64,000 nt of DNA, taken from NCBI GenBank assembly GCA_020726505.1, contig JAHLEZ010000004.1, forward strand, positions 1,798,001-1,862,000. Direction: 5' to 3'. The translations under genes and the position numbers were made by a program. Source of the DNA: Leptodontidium sp. MPI-SDFR-AT-0119. Taxonomy: Eukaryota; Ascomycota; Leotiomycetes; Helotiales; Leptodontidiaceae. The notes beneath the pieces are model-generated. The model was not told the DNA's origin. It saw only the letters and a list, made by a program, of their open reading frames with translations, and made no database searches. Positions 20,138 to 31,555 of the stretch are shown piece by piece (positions within the stretch are counted from its first letter, which is position 1; every line of letters starts with the position of its first letter).

Positions 20138-21398
20138 ATGTCCTCCAGCGAGAAAGAAGGAGGGGGCGTTTCTGCGCAGAACAAGGGGTCATGGAGCGCC
20201 TTTCTCAAGTCCATTGCCTCGTTCTCAGGAGATCTATCGTCCTTGACAGCTCCCCCATTCATTCTGTCCTCCACATCTCTAGTGGAATTCTCGTCCTACT
20301 GGGCAGAACATCCCTCTCTCTTCGTGGCCCCTGCGAAAGAACAAGACCCGCAGAAGCGCGCGCTCTTGGTGCTGAAGTGGTTCCTGAGCACGCTGAAGCA
20401 GCAGTACGCTAGTCGCAGTGAGAAGTTCGGGAATGAGAAGAAGCCCTTGAACCCTTTCCTCGGAGAGCTGTTCTTGGGCAAATGGGTAGATGCGTCTGGT
20501 ACCACGGAACTGGTCTCAGAACAAGTTAGGTAAATGATCTGCCAACCACTTTCTAACCATCGTCTCAAGTTCTAAGTTCTAATTTTACATTTGCAGCCAT
20601 CACCCCCCCGTCACCGCATACCGAATCGCGAACAAAGAGCACGGCGTCTACTTGGAAGGTTACAATGCGCAAAAGGCATCCTTCGCCAGCACGATCTACG
20701 TCAAGCAAATCGGGCACGCCGTCCTAACCATCCCAGCTTTCGACGAGACATACCTAATTACTCTACCCAACCTCCACATTGAAGGCCTCATTTTCGGCGC
20801 CCCGTTCGTGGAGCTCAACGACAAGACCTACATCACAAGCAGCTCAGGCTATACTGCCAAGATAGACTACAGCGGCAAAGGGTGGTTGTCGGGCAAGAAG
20901 AACAGCTTCACGGCGACTTTGTACCCTACTGGCAAGGAGAAGAACGTCATCTACACCGCGACTGGACAATGGACGAAGACGTTCGAGATCACGGAAGGAA
21001 AGAAACAGATTGTTGACACGTACAACGCTGAAGACTCCCCCACGACCCCTCTCACTATCGCTCCAGTCGAGGCGCAAGATCCCATGGAGTCTCGCAGAGC
21101 GTGGCAGAAGGTCGCTGCTGGTATCGCTGTTGGAGATATGGACGCTACTGGAATCGAGAAGACTAAGATCGAGGAGAGCCAGCGCGAATTGAGACGTCAG
21201 GAGACTGCTGAGGGTCGGCAATGGGAGAGACGGTACTTCAAGAAACTCGAGTCGGATCCTGTCTTGAACACACTGGGCCCGCAGATCGGTGTCTTGCCAG
21301 AAGCAGATAAGACGGGAGGTATCTGGAGATTCGATGGAGAGAAGGCGGATGCGCTGGCCACTAAGACTACGACTGATGCGCCAGCGAAGGAGTTGTGA
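20138..21398 (+). CDS. KES1: Oxysterol-binding protein homologue, Kes1/Osh4 type
   Basis: Exons 20138-20529 and 20597-21398 join in phase (AG|C inside a Ser codon) to 397 codons, a typical length for the short ORPs that consist of the ligand-binding domain alone. The family signature [11 protein letters not shown] spans the splice site. The N-terminal lid and the [15 protein letters not shown] motif (about 108-122), which binds PI4P, are intact, as is the C-terminal helical part with [11 protein letters not shown] and [11 protein letters not shown]. No PH domain or FFAT motif is present. Such proteins exchange sterol for phosphatidylinositol 4-phosphate between ER and Golgi-side membranes and restrain Golgi vesicle formation. 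Confidence 0.95.
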
Positions 21399-22014
21399 CA
21401 GTGAGTGAGAGGTGAGAGGGTTGAAGATCAGCTGGGGTCGCAGGCGCAATGGAGCAAAACTTGGAAATTAAATGAGCAGAACTGGGGGTTTGTTTTGCGA
21501 ATACTCGATTGTACTAATAGATAATATGCATGCATAGGCAATAGAATGCGCAATTGCGATTCGTACCATCATATCTTATCCGTCATCTCCTGGTCATGTC
21601 TTTGGTTTTTGGTACAGTACTACAACGGCGAATTGATCACCAGGAATGATGAAGCAGAGTAGCAATATGCATGCCACATGTGAAGAGAGTGACATTCAGA
21701 AAAACATTCATTCCCTCACTAAGAACTTTAAGTTCAGGATCAGCTAGCCTGCCTTCGCTTGAAAAGAAAGGGGGTAATTCGGTTCTCGCTAAACCCTCGT
21801 CTCGGTAACCCGCCACCGAGACGAAAGCGGGGATGTCAACAATATCCGTGGCTGATGTTAATACTAATGGATTCTTCTGGCTAGCTGGTTGCTGCTGCCA
21901 ACTAAGCCGCCTCTACATACTTCCACTGTGGTTCTTTCCTGCTATGAGAAAGAGGTGCACTCTTTGACCTTCATCCAAATCGTACTCCAGCTCTAGACAA
22001 ACCTTACCTGCTTT
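21399..22014. other. Convergent intergenic region, no gene
   Basis: It lies between the 3' ends of the Kes1-like gene (+) and the large multidomain gene (-). It contains a short near-repeat (CTCTCGGTAACCCGCCACCGAG-like inverted pair near 21800-21825) and no open frame. Confidence 0.4.
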
Positions 22015-25000
22015 CTAACCCGTACCTAGCACCTCATACCCAGTAGGGTAATTCCCGGAAGCGTCATCTCTCCACGCGCCCCTTCTCTCTAAACTGCAAT
22101 AATACATGAATGAGTAAATGTTTCGTCAGTGTACGGTTGGGAAAGGGGGACATACCAGATTGGGCAACCAGAGGCTTTTTCATAACATTGCTTGTGTAGC
22201 AAGTGCCCACACACATAACCAAGGATAGGTCTGTCATCTGACATATAACAGGCACTGCAAGCGTACTGGCCAGTATTGGCGATGACGGTTGGACGGTTGA
22301 CCTTTGGGCTTGCGATTTTGGAGGAACTCGGTTGTCCCTCAGCCGGTTCTAGATTGTGATATTTCGAAGGAATGTCAGGGTAGTCAAGTGATTTCCCAAG
22401 ATCCGACTTGGAATCGTCGTTGTTTTCGCCAGGAGTACCGAGATGGTTTCCAATTGCTGCTAGAGTTTTTGCAAATCTGCGCTTATCGTCGTCGCTAGTA
22501 GGTTTCATCGAGGTCTCCTTACTAGTGTCGGCATCCGGCGCAGGGAAGAGGGGGGCTTTTTCAACGATATCATTTGGTAACCGCGGAGCGGCCTCCTCAC
22601 TGTTCAAGTTTTGGACCTGATCAAACTCACTGCTACGTCCCGTACTAACTTTTCTTTTGATAGGCCTGAGCCAATCGATTCCAGGTCCGCTTCTTGTTTC
22701 ATAACCGAGTGATGTAGTCCCTGAATTTCGATCCCCAGGCCGTGGTAGTTGATACGTTGGAGTTTTTCTTTTATCCCTTGATGTCGGCTTGAATAAATTC
22801 GCAGCCCTCTTCAATATGCCCGGCTTCTTGTCATCTGATTGTAGAGACAGAGTCGCCACAAAGTCTCCAAGATCCGTCTTTCTCCGATGGATGCTCTTGA
22901 ATCCGATGGGTGTCTCGATTTCTGATTGAACATTGGACTTTTCATCAGATCCACGACGATACGGGGCTACATATTCGATATCTTGTGTGATTTTGGCAGC
23001 TCTGTCATCAGGGCCACCAAACAGACCAACATGTGATAGCACTGTATTGGTGGATGGACGTCTTCGTTTGCCTTCTGGGAGATTTGTTTGCTCTACACTC
23101 CCAGCAAGAGCTTCCCTATCTTGGTCAATCCTGCTTGGAGTGGTGTTGTTGACAAGTGGGATTTCCTCAGGAGGTTGAGGACCAGTTTCTTGGTCAGTCC
23201 CGCTATCAACGACCACTGCTTTGGATTCAGGTCCTGGCCTTCGCTCAATCAAACGCGGTGAGATTTTTTGGAACTTTTCAGCATCCTTATTCCCCAGCAT
23301 AACCTGGAAAGAAAAATCATGGGACGTTATGAAAAACTTTGCCTCTTGGGTTAGTCCGCCGCCAGCATCTCTGAAAAAGAGAGTTGTTTCCCGCGGGTTA
23401 CTCGTCTCGGAATCAAACATCTCAGCATTGTGTGACAGTGTTGGATATGAATCAGCTTCTAGAGCCGCGACTGCTTTGTCGGACACGCAGTTAAGATCTG
23501 ACTGGGTGTCTAACAACATTTCCACAAGACAGACGTGAGCAAATTCGTCGGATCGGGAATTTGCTGGACTAAGTAGCACTCTTTTCAGGAATGTGCTGTG
23601 GAGAGGCTATTGGATTTAGTAGAGAGTGGGAGATATTTTGGCTCTATTGACTTACTTTTTGCTGGAGCAGACGTGCATTAGGAGGTGCTGCGGTCGACAG
23701 ACAGCGAGAAGGTACCCAGCCAGCTCCCTGAGAAGTTTGGACGAGCGACAAACCTAGTGCGATACGTGAGCTCATTGCTACTTTAAACTGGGATGAAACT
23801 TACCATTAGACCCGGTTTCAACGACAGTGACTATATCACCTTTCTTCAAGCTTTTGTACAACACGTTCCCTGGCTCCGGCACATCAAAATAATCAACCGC
23901 CACGCTGATGCTTGGATACGTTGTCTCTGGAGCTTGGATCTCGGATTCATGATTTTTACCAGTGGTAAGGCCCCTTATCAGCCGGCGAAGTCTCTTCCCT
24001 TCTTCCCTTTCTCTAGTTTGATCCAAATCTGTTCCATGTTTGTTACACTCCTCGTTTAGACGAGGATACACTTTCAAGAGCATAGTTGTGGAACTCTTTT
24101 TTCCTGGGTGCCCACTACCCAAGTTCAGGAACTCAGAGCCAGTGATGTTCAAACCTTGAAATGTTCGTTGCCAATTATCGGAGAAGCCGTTACTGCTGAG
24201 AAAATAGGCTACCTGTTCCACGGTCCAGTATTCAGCATCCGGATGAGACTGTGATGGTCCAGGAAATGTGGCCTCTACTGAAACTTGACTTTCATCATCT
24301 GACTCGAGAAAGCTATGTGGTCGAGTCCTGCTCGCTCCAGTTGATATTGGAGGTTCTTGGGTTCTAGTTAGTGCGATTTTGGAATTGGGGAAGACGACAT
24401 ACCATCTTCTTCACGAATCGGCGATACTGGCGCAAAATCTGGAGAGGCTGGCTCGGTATCTGGCGACACTGGATTACTCTGCCTGACCACGCCATCTTCT
24501 GCTTGTTTGGAAGATAGGCCGACAGTGTTGACGCTGAGACTACCAAATCGAGCTGGGTTGGTTGATTCCGAGTATTCGTAGGACTCTTCGTCAAGATTTT
24601 CGTCAAACTCTGCTGAAAGCCAAGGTCGTCGACGCATCGACGTGGTCTCTGTATCTCCCGATGTTTCGGAGGATAGGCCAACATTATTGACATTAAGACT
24701 ACTAAATCGTCTCGATTCAAGTTGGTTGACTGGTTTTTGAAGTTCGTTTTCGTCGGAACCTTCGTCCGGATTTTCGTCGACCTCTGCTACAAGCGAATGT
24801 GGTGGACGCATTGACGGAGGAACCAAGTTCGAAGGCAGAACGTCTGGCAAAGAGTATTCACCACCCGGCTTGTTCCTCTGTTGTCGGATCAGGTGCATTG
24901 CGACTGCAAATTCGTCTCGGGTCAATTGACCGACAGAATTCATATCTGCCAGATCCCTAATCTTTGCTAGGACCTCCTCTGGAAGATTGGACTCGCTGAA

Positions 25001-28000
25001 AAATGGTACCACCTCCTCCCCGGTGATGTAGCCCTTATTGTCTTTATCGAGCGTATTGTAGATGCTGTCAAATTTCTGTTTGTCCGCGGGTGCGATAACC
25101 CATTCCTCGACAGGGTCCTTGGGAGTCGGTTCCGAAGAACCTGCATCAGTAGCAGTCGTTAGAGTACTCGGGTAGAATCTAATATCAAGTTTGATTGAAA
25201 CAGGGTTTTCACTGTCGTTGTCTAAGTTGTACCACCCACGTCTATCTGACATATTAGCACTGATTTTATTCAATATCTCATGGCCTAGCCGGCACGTCGC
25301 GTTTCCGATACCAAGACACGGATCTAGAGGTTCCGCACTTGCGATATTGGGGAAGCAAGATGGGAAATTACTGACCTCTGCCCTACGCAAGGCACGATTA
25401 AATCACCCAAATTTATGAGAGCGTTTCCAACCAAAGCCCTGTGACGAGATTCAACAGCGACAGCCAAATCGTAAGACTCCCCAAAATTATCTACGTCGAA
25501 GCTAAAGTCGTTGTTCCTGTAATTATGTTACTCAACACCGATCTTTTGAGCTAACCACGCCAGTAGTTACCATTCTGCCACAGAGCCGCTCACACTCGAA
25601 CTCCTCGCAAACCTAAGATCCCCACCGTTTCCTAACCTCACATCGTAGAAGCCGTTGCCCAGGTCGGATAAATTTCTTGCCCGAAGAACAATAATGACGA
25701 GAGTCCCAGCTTTTTGATCATCTCCTGGCTCTGGCGCTGGAGGTTTGTATTCGTACGCAAGAGGCCCTGTAACACATTAGCAGGGCTGACTTTGCGAGTC
25801 CTTGTAGGAGTAAGTAATGAAAGATGACTTCTCGTCGACGAGGAGATGAAGTCGATCATTTCGATTTGTGACAATACAACCAGGCAGTCTGGAGCAGGAT
25901 TTCCATCTCTTACCTTCTTTGTTTATACGGTAGCGCCTGGACTGTGAGTTCCAGGGGTCGAACTCCCAACCTGACAAATCATGTGCAGGGCTGGATGGTC
26001 TAGAGTCCGGCAGCGGCTGAGTAAATCCCTTTTCCTGACTCCCAAGTAGGCTTTGCGTGTCATTGCCCACCATCCCATCATTTTCATTCTCAATCGCATC
26101 CTGTCTACGATTGTCTGAGGCATGAGACGGCATCAAATTCTCAATCTGGTTACTGTTTGATTGTTGAGTTGAAGATGTGTCCGGACTCTTGCCTGTAGCT
26201 TCAAGGGGAGGCTCGACCAACATCCCACTGATTTGCGGCGACTCCCCGATACCAAGTTCAAGGACAACGAAGTGCGGAGAGCTGTCCACAAGTTCTCCTA
26301 TAGAGATGTTTGGATCAAGGCGACATTTGCCGCTGGTAGTAGTGTTCTCAGCCAGGTTCAACATGAACTGATAATTGTGGCGGTAATTTGTCGTCCATGG
26401 AGGTAATGGGGTTGGGGGCTGTAGATAAATTAGTTCATAACAATCCGCGAACATGTAGAGATGCTCGATGCTGGAGGCTCTATTGAAGAATCGGCTGACA
26501 ATCTCGCCGCTTTGCATTTTCATGGTGATAAGTACGTTCCCTGGAGATACGTCGATTGGGTCGTTGGACAATTGTGTAGCACTCCAGAATTTCCACATCA
26601 TTTCCTGCTTAAGACGAGTACGGAGATCATTTCCATGTGGGTTTCCAATGTTGTTCTCCCAAAGCGTATCGAATAGTAGACGGACGTCCCCGTGTGTTCC
26701 TGATTCGTGCGTGAAATCAAGTAACGTGAACAACACGTTCATATCCAAGAAAAGATCTGCTGCATTTCGATACTCGCCACTTTCAAGCTTCTGTACGATC
26801 CTCGGGATGCTTAGAGGTGATATCATAATCCGGCCATGGCCAGGAATCCACAGATAGAACGATAATATGGTAGTGAGCTCTGAGAGATAGCCCAGATGAG
26901 CCTGCTCTGTCAATTCATTCATGATGTCTTCGCATAGCCTCAACTCTCTCGCCAAAGTCGAGCTCGCATCACTATTACCAAGTGAGGAAGCATTTGAGTC
27001 TATTTGGGGTGCTGCATTTCCAGAATCGGCTTCCCCTTCTTCGGTGTAACCTCTGGGTATAGCAAATAATGCAAGCTGCTCCATATGAGCCCCCAAATGA
27101 TGTTGAAACTGACTCGGGGTGACAGCAAGAGCTTCCGTAGCAGGAATATGTGGATTGATAATACGAAGGCGTTGTTCCCAATCATCACAAAATGGGCAGT
27201 CAGTGGGTGAGAGCTTCGAGAGTGCCTTTTGACTCATTTCGAGGAGAGCTGGTAATTGGGCTTTCACGAACGACTCGGGGTGATGACTTGCAAGGTGGCG
27301 CTGATAACTATCTGAATTCTCGAAGGGGTAGTGGGAACAGAAGTAGCAACGCCACTCTTGTCGATGATCTTTGAGCTCATGGGAGAACCAGGTATGTCTG
27401 TCCGAGAACAGTTTCAATTCGCAATCCTCGAATGTGCACACATAAGGTTTGAGGTCTGATAAGACATGTTTTCTGGAGTATGTTAGAAGTTACATGTTCT
27501 GTGGTTCAGAAGGCACCTACTTCCAAGCCTTTTGATTCCGGGCAGTCTGAATCTGCCAACAGTAAGGGCATTCGAACTGTTTGAACCCTTTCGAGACCTC
27601 CTCCAACTTTATCACGGAGAGTGTCGCATTGCTGTTTTCTTCGTCGGTTGAGGTTGCGTATGAGGTCTGGGATTGTGTGTCTTCAACAACCTCTTCAATC
27701 ACTTGGTCAGATGTCAAAATGAGAGTGGATGCTTGTGTCGGAGCCAGTGTACTTGTCGGCTTAGAATAGTCACTTCTCGCGCTCGGTATCAGTGTGGTAG
27801 GCATCTGAGAACTCGCTTCAAGATTTCGCATAACTAATGTTCCTGGCTCCGCACTTGGCGGCTCTTTGGCTGTTTTGTCATGATGTTCTCGACAATACTT
27901 CAGGTACTGTCTCCGCTGTGTAACTGCCCTCCCCAGTCTATCGATGAGCCAGCGGTCATTTCTCTTCCTAAGAGTTGGGAACTTGTGCTCAACATGGCAA

Positions 28001-28633
28001 ATGTCGAACTGATCATTGAAAGGATTGGTAATTGCTGCTGCTGCTGCCTTTGCGTAACGGTCGCGACTCGTGTTGTTGCGGATAATGATCGAGAAACGGA
28101 ATAAATTATTGATGGCATCATCTATGGAAGCGAAGATTTCTCGAATCTCGGAAAGTTCCTCTTCGTCGCTTTTGTCATGTTCGGTGTCATCAGTTGATTC
28201 CAGAACCTGGACAGAAGGATTGAGTTCAGCCTCGTGCAGTGCTCCGGTGCGGTTCTCTCTTCCATGAGATGCGATTGAGTGGACTAGAGCGAATTTATTA
28301 GACCCTTGAACGTCTACTTGTCTATAATCTTTCGTCTATGGCTACAGAAAAATCATACACACCGTCTTCTAAAGACTCGGCTAGCTCATCAAGTAACTCT
28401 GTGATCTGCCTCGCAATCTTGGGGGCATCTCGGAGACGATATGCAAGTGAGCTTTTAGTGTGGATGTCCTGAAGAGCGCCGATATTGGCTGCCCAGATCC
28501 TGAACCGACCGAGGGTGTCAACTACTTCAGTTGCAGATAGACCGATGAGTTCTTGATCAGGCTCCTCCAGGAGCCCTACTAAACGTCCAAGCTGCGCAAG
28601 ACACCCCTTTGCGCGTGAAGCAATGGAGGGCAT
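22015..28633 (-). CDS. Giant multidomain protein: fungal N-module, C2H2, bromodomain-like, UBX-like, C2, EH, SAM, SH3, retropepsin-like, RING-H2
   Basis: Ten exons, in transcript order 28633-28363, 28283-27521, 27472-25878, 25766-25571, 25516-25376, 25259-24403, 24355-23804, 23753-23656, 23606-22156, 22093-22015. All phases agree, giving 2000 codons. Read in order: a fungal N-terminal module (GRFRIWAANIGA, 1-90); HVEHKFP..RRRQYLKYCREHH-type region; C2H2 pairs starting CPYC, then YVCTFEDC and CYFC (about 333-480); a weak bromodomain-like helical segment (about 505-600); a UBX-like beta-grasp (about 620-720); C2 (about 885-1000); EH (about 1041-1125, calcium-loop DKDNKGYITGEE); SAM of the Bck1 type (WTVEQVAYFLSSNGF, about 1318-1385); SH3 (AVDYFD to GWVPSRCL, about 1425-1475); retropepsin-like (LLDTQSD, about 1520); RING-H2 (about 1935-1977), whose last Cys comes from the final exon. 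Two junctions are uncertain: the exon 3 donor (25877) and the exon 6 acceptor (25260). It could be two or more genes; phase continuity argues against that. Confidence 0.7.
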
Positions 28634-28890
28634 CGTGAGTGTCTCGACTTAACACACATATCGCAAAGGTGCCTGGCGGTATTAGATAGCGGCGAAGCTC
28701 ATGTTCCAGCTGAGATTGAGAACATGAAGTTGAGATGAGGCTGTCGGAATCTCTTGTGCAGCAGACCCCTGCTTCGCCCCCACGAGTGCGGCTGAGGGAC
28801 GACGACATCACAGTTGCTGTCGACCTTCCCCTCTTCTTCATCATGAGATGAAACACCGTAACGTCGATTCAACGTAAGGTTTGAAGCATC
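28634..28890. promoter_or_regulatory. Compact divergent promoter (257 bp)
   Basis: The start codons of the giant multidomain gene (-) and the DUF7580-type gene (+) are only 257 bp apart. Both promoters must lie here, so co-regulation is plausible. No TATA box is obvious. Confidence 0.55.
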
Positions 28891-31555
28891 ATGAGCGGAG
28901 TCGGTAAGCACAGTTCCCAAGATTGTCGTCCCGCTGCCCATGAGATAAATGCCGCGATCGAACGCTGGCACAACCTTCTCAAATCTCCACGCAATATTCC
29001 GACGATTGAAGCTCATGGCCGCTGTGGGCTCTAACTGTATAGATACTGACAGCTTTGTGTGACCAGAAATCGCCGGTTTTGTGTTAGCTTCTCTGCCGTT
29101 AATGATCTCAGCGTTGGAGCACTATCGAGAAACGGCGGAAGTTCTAGAAGGCACGTCAATATAGCTTACCTGATGGAGGGCTCATAGACTGGTCTCGGTA
29201 TCTATGAGCAATAGACAGTGTCGATTCGCAGATACAAAATCGGACATCTAGAGTTGTTATAACCCCATTGCTGACTATGGAGCCAGGCTGGTGGAAGATC
29301 AAGCGCGAGTACATAAAATGCATGAGAAATTTGAAGTACCACAAGGTGGCATTCGAAGAGAATCTCGAAGAGCTGCTCTTGCCTCTGATAGCTGATGAAT
29401 CAAAACTCCAAGAGTTGCTGAAAGATCCAGGTAGGCTTTTCGAACTCGTTTGTCAGGAGGTCTCGGTGATGGATCTCAGCTCCATGAAAATTGATGACAA
29501 AACGATCTCAGAGCTGGATCTCTGAAGGGAAGGAACCTACTAACGGGACCCAGGCGGTCCATCATGGCAAGACCGAACCCTCGAAGCTATGCTCAAGGAG
29601 CGGATGCCAAAAACTTACTCCTCCTACCTCGACACAATTGAGACGATGAAAGAGACTATCCAAGACCTGGAAGAAGCGTTGGGGATGTCCAAGATCCATT
29701 TCCAAGCACGGGTGTCCGAGACATATGTAAGTTCCCGTCTGGATGTGAAGAAGCAACGTTGATGGAGCTAACAAAACGGGGCAGACCTCCTCGGGAACAC
29801 TATCGGTTCTGGCCCACGTGACATCTAATATTGAGTTTCACTCCCAGCGCATCAAGCTAGCTTTCAATAAAGGACCACGTCAACAGCTCTTTGAGGATTT
29901 TGGTGATCATAATTCTCGATTGAGAGATATTCTAGGTTCGTCGGATCGTTTAGCGAATCTGAGGAGGGCGAGGGTGTCGAGAAAGAGCGCTGATGCCAAT
30001 GCTGGCTTGTGGAAGTTTTGGAATCATGGGAATCTTCTGTTTAGCTTGCTTAGTGAGGCTTGGTGAGTTGATAACTGATATTTCTGAGCATCACCTATAT
30101 TTAATTCGAGTTACTGAAAGCAAATCAGGTCTTGTCGATGTCAAGCATTCCACCATGCCAACCTTTTGCTTCAGCATCGTGTTGCACCGACTGTCAACTT
30201 CAGGGTCATTTTTTGGTTCAAGACGCATTTAGGAAACGAACAGGCTGGGAGGGGGCCTTGGACTTGGCAGGATACGAGTATCAAGTTGCTGGAGGAGAAG
30301 CAGCCGGCTGTCATTACTCTGACAGTGCCTCTGATGACTGCTGCACTTCCTATTCCGCCACCACTCCCCGCGATCCAGCCTGTAGCCCAGCCGGTGCCTC
30401 CCGTGAAGGCTCCTTTAAAAGTGGTGAGACTTCTCATCTGGGAAGAATACCAGAGGGAGACATACTAATGTATCTCAGGCGGCGTCTACCAAGAATGTTC
30501 AGAAGTCCCCTCGCAGGTCTTTGATGAATAAGATTTTCCACCACAAGAATCCGTCATTGCAAAACAATGGCTCCTCTGCGAAACAAGCATCCTTAAAACC
30601 AGCTCCTTTTCCTTCACCAACCGCCAAGTCCGTGGCATCACCAGCCGGCACATCGAGTACTCCGGTCGGTGCAACCCCAAAACCTGTTGCACCGCCGACC
30701 ATCACATCAAATCCACCGCCAGCTCTTTCCTCAAATGGGACCTCGGTATCAAATGGAACACCCCAGAAAACAAATGTCTCTTTTGCCGTCACTCCAGACC
30801 CAGCCGATGATCTCACGAATCCAAGAATCACCAACCTCTGTACAACAATCGCAAATTGCTCAGCAGACCACCCATATGGCTGTCTCAAAGGAGAATCTCG
30901 CCAGTACATCGTCCGCCCCCTCTGTAAAGCCAATGACCAACCTCAAAAATGTGTCACACTTGAGAGCCTCTTGAGCAAATCCTCCCCTATCAGCCTTTCA
31001 CGCCGACAGAGACTCCAAATCGCTCTCATATTGGCATCCTCTCACGTTCAACTCCACCATACACCTTGGTTGAAGTCGAAATGGAGCAAGAAAGACATTC
31101 TATTCCTGTACGACGTGCAGGATCCTTCAAAGATCTATACAGACCAGCCATACATCTCCCGCTCCCTCTCCAAAGCCATCCAGCAAGGTCATGAGAATGC
31201 AAATTCAACTTCCACAAACAACTCCTACACTTTCCAAGACAGTATCCGCAACTTAGGCATCATGCTTCTGGAACTGTGCTTCGGTGCCGCGATCGAGGAT
31301 CATAAAATGAGACGTGACATGCCACCTGTTGACGAACGGTGGCTGCAAGTCATCAATTATGATACTGCGACCAAATGGGCGAGAGATGTAGTTGAGGAGG
31401 CGGGACCTGAGTTTTATGACGCAGTTACTTGGTGTCTGCATCATACGCCTGAGAGTGTTGGGGCTGATGGACTAGAAGATGAGTGGAGAGAGGATATGTT
31501 TGTGAAGGTTGTGGAGCCTTTGAAGAGTTGCCATGATCAATTGATGGCTATGTGA
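28891..31555 (+). CDS. DUF7580-type fungal protein with degenerate kinase C-lobe
   Basis: Seven exons: 28891-28903, 29067-29150, 29287-29430, 29554-29726, 29785-30062, 30129-30423, 30479-31555, giving 687 codons in phase. The tiny first exon (MSGV plus one base) supplies the usual start; exon 2 gives the hydrophobic helix EIAGFVLASLPLMISALEHY. Exons 3-6 give the helical bundle (WWKIKREYIKCMRNLKYHK, then KDPGGPSWQ). Exon 5 starts the C-terminal region (CRCQAFHHANLLLQHR). Exon 7 has a Pro/Ser/Thr-rich linker and then the pseudo-kinase-like end (RLQIALILASSHVQLHHTPWL, SIRNLGIMLLELCFG). I know this architecture from uncharacterised Pezizomycotina proteins, often listed near prion-inhibition/HET-type families. 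Intron 29151-29286 starts GC (GCACGT), not GT. No catalytic kinase residues are visible, so enzymatic activity is unlikely. Confidence 0.78.

Noticed and set aside
28699..29016. 105-codon minus-strand frame starting MSFNRRN
   Set aside because: It overlaps the divergent promoter and the first exons of the plus-strand DUF7580-type gene and shows no family features.
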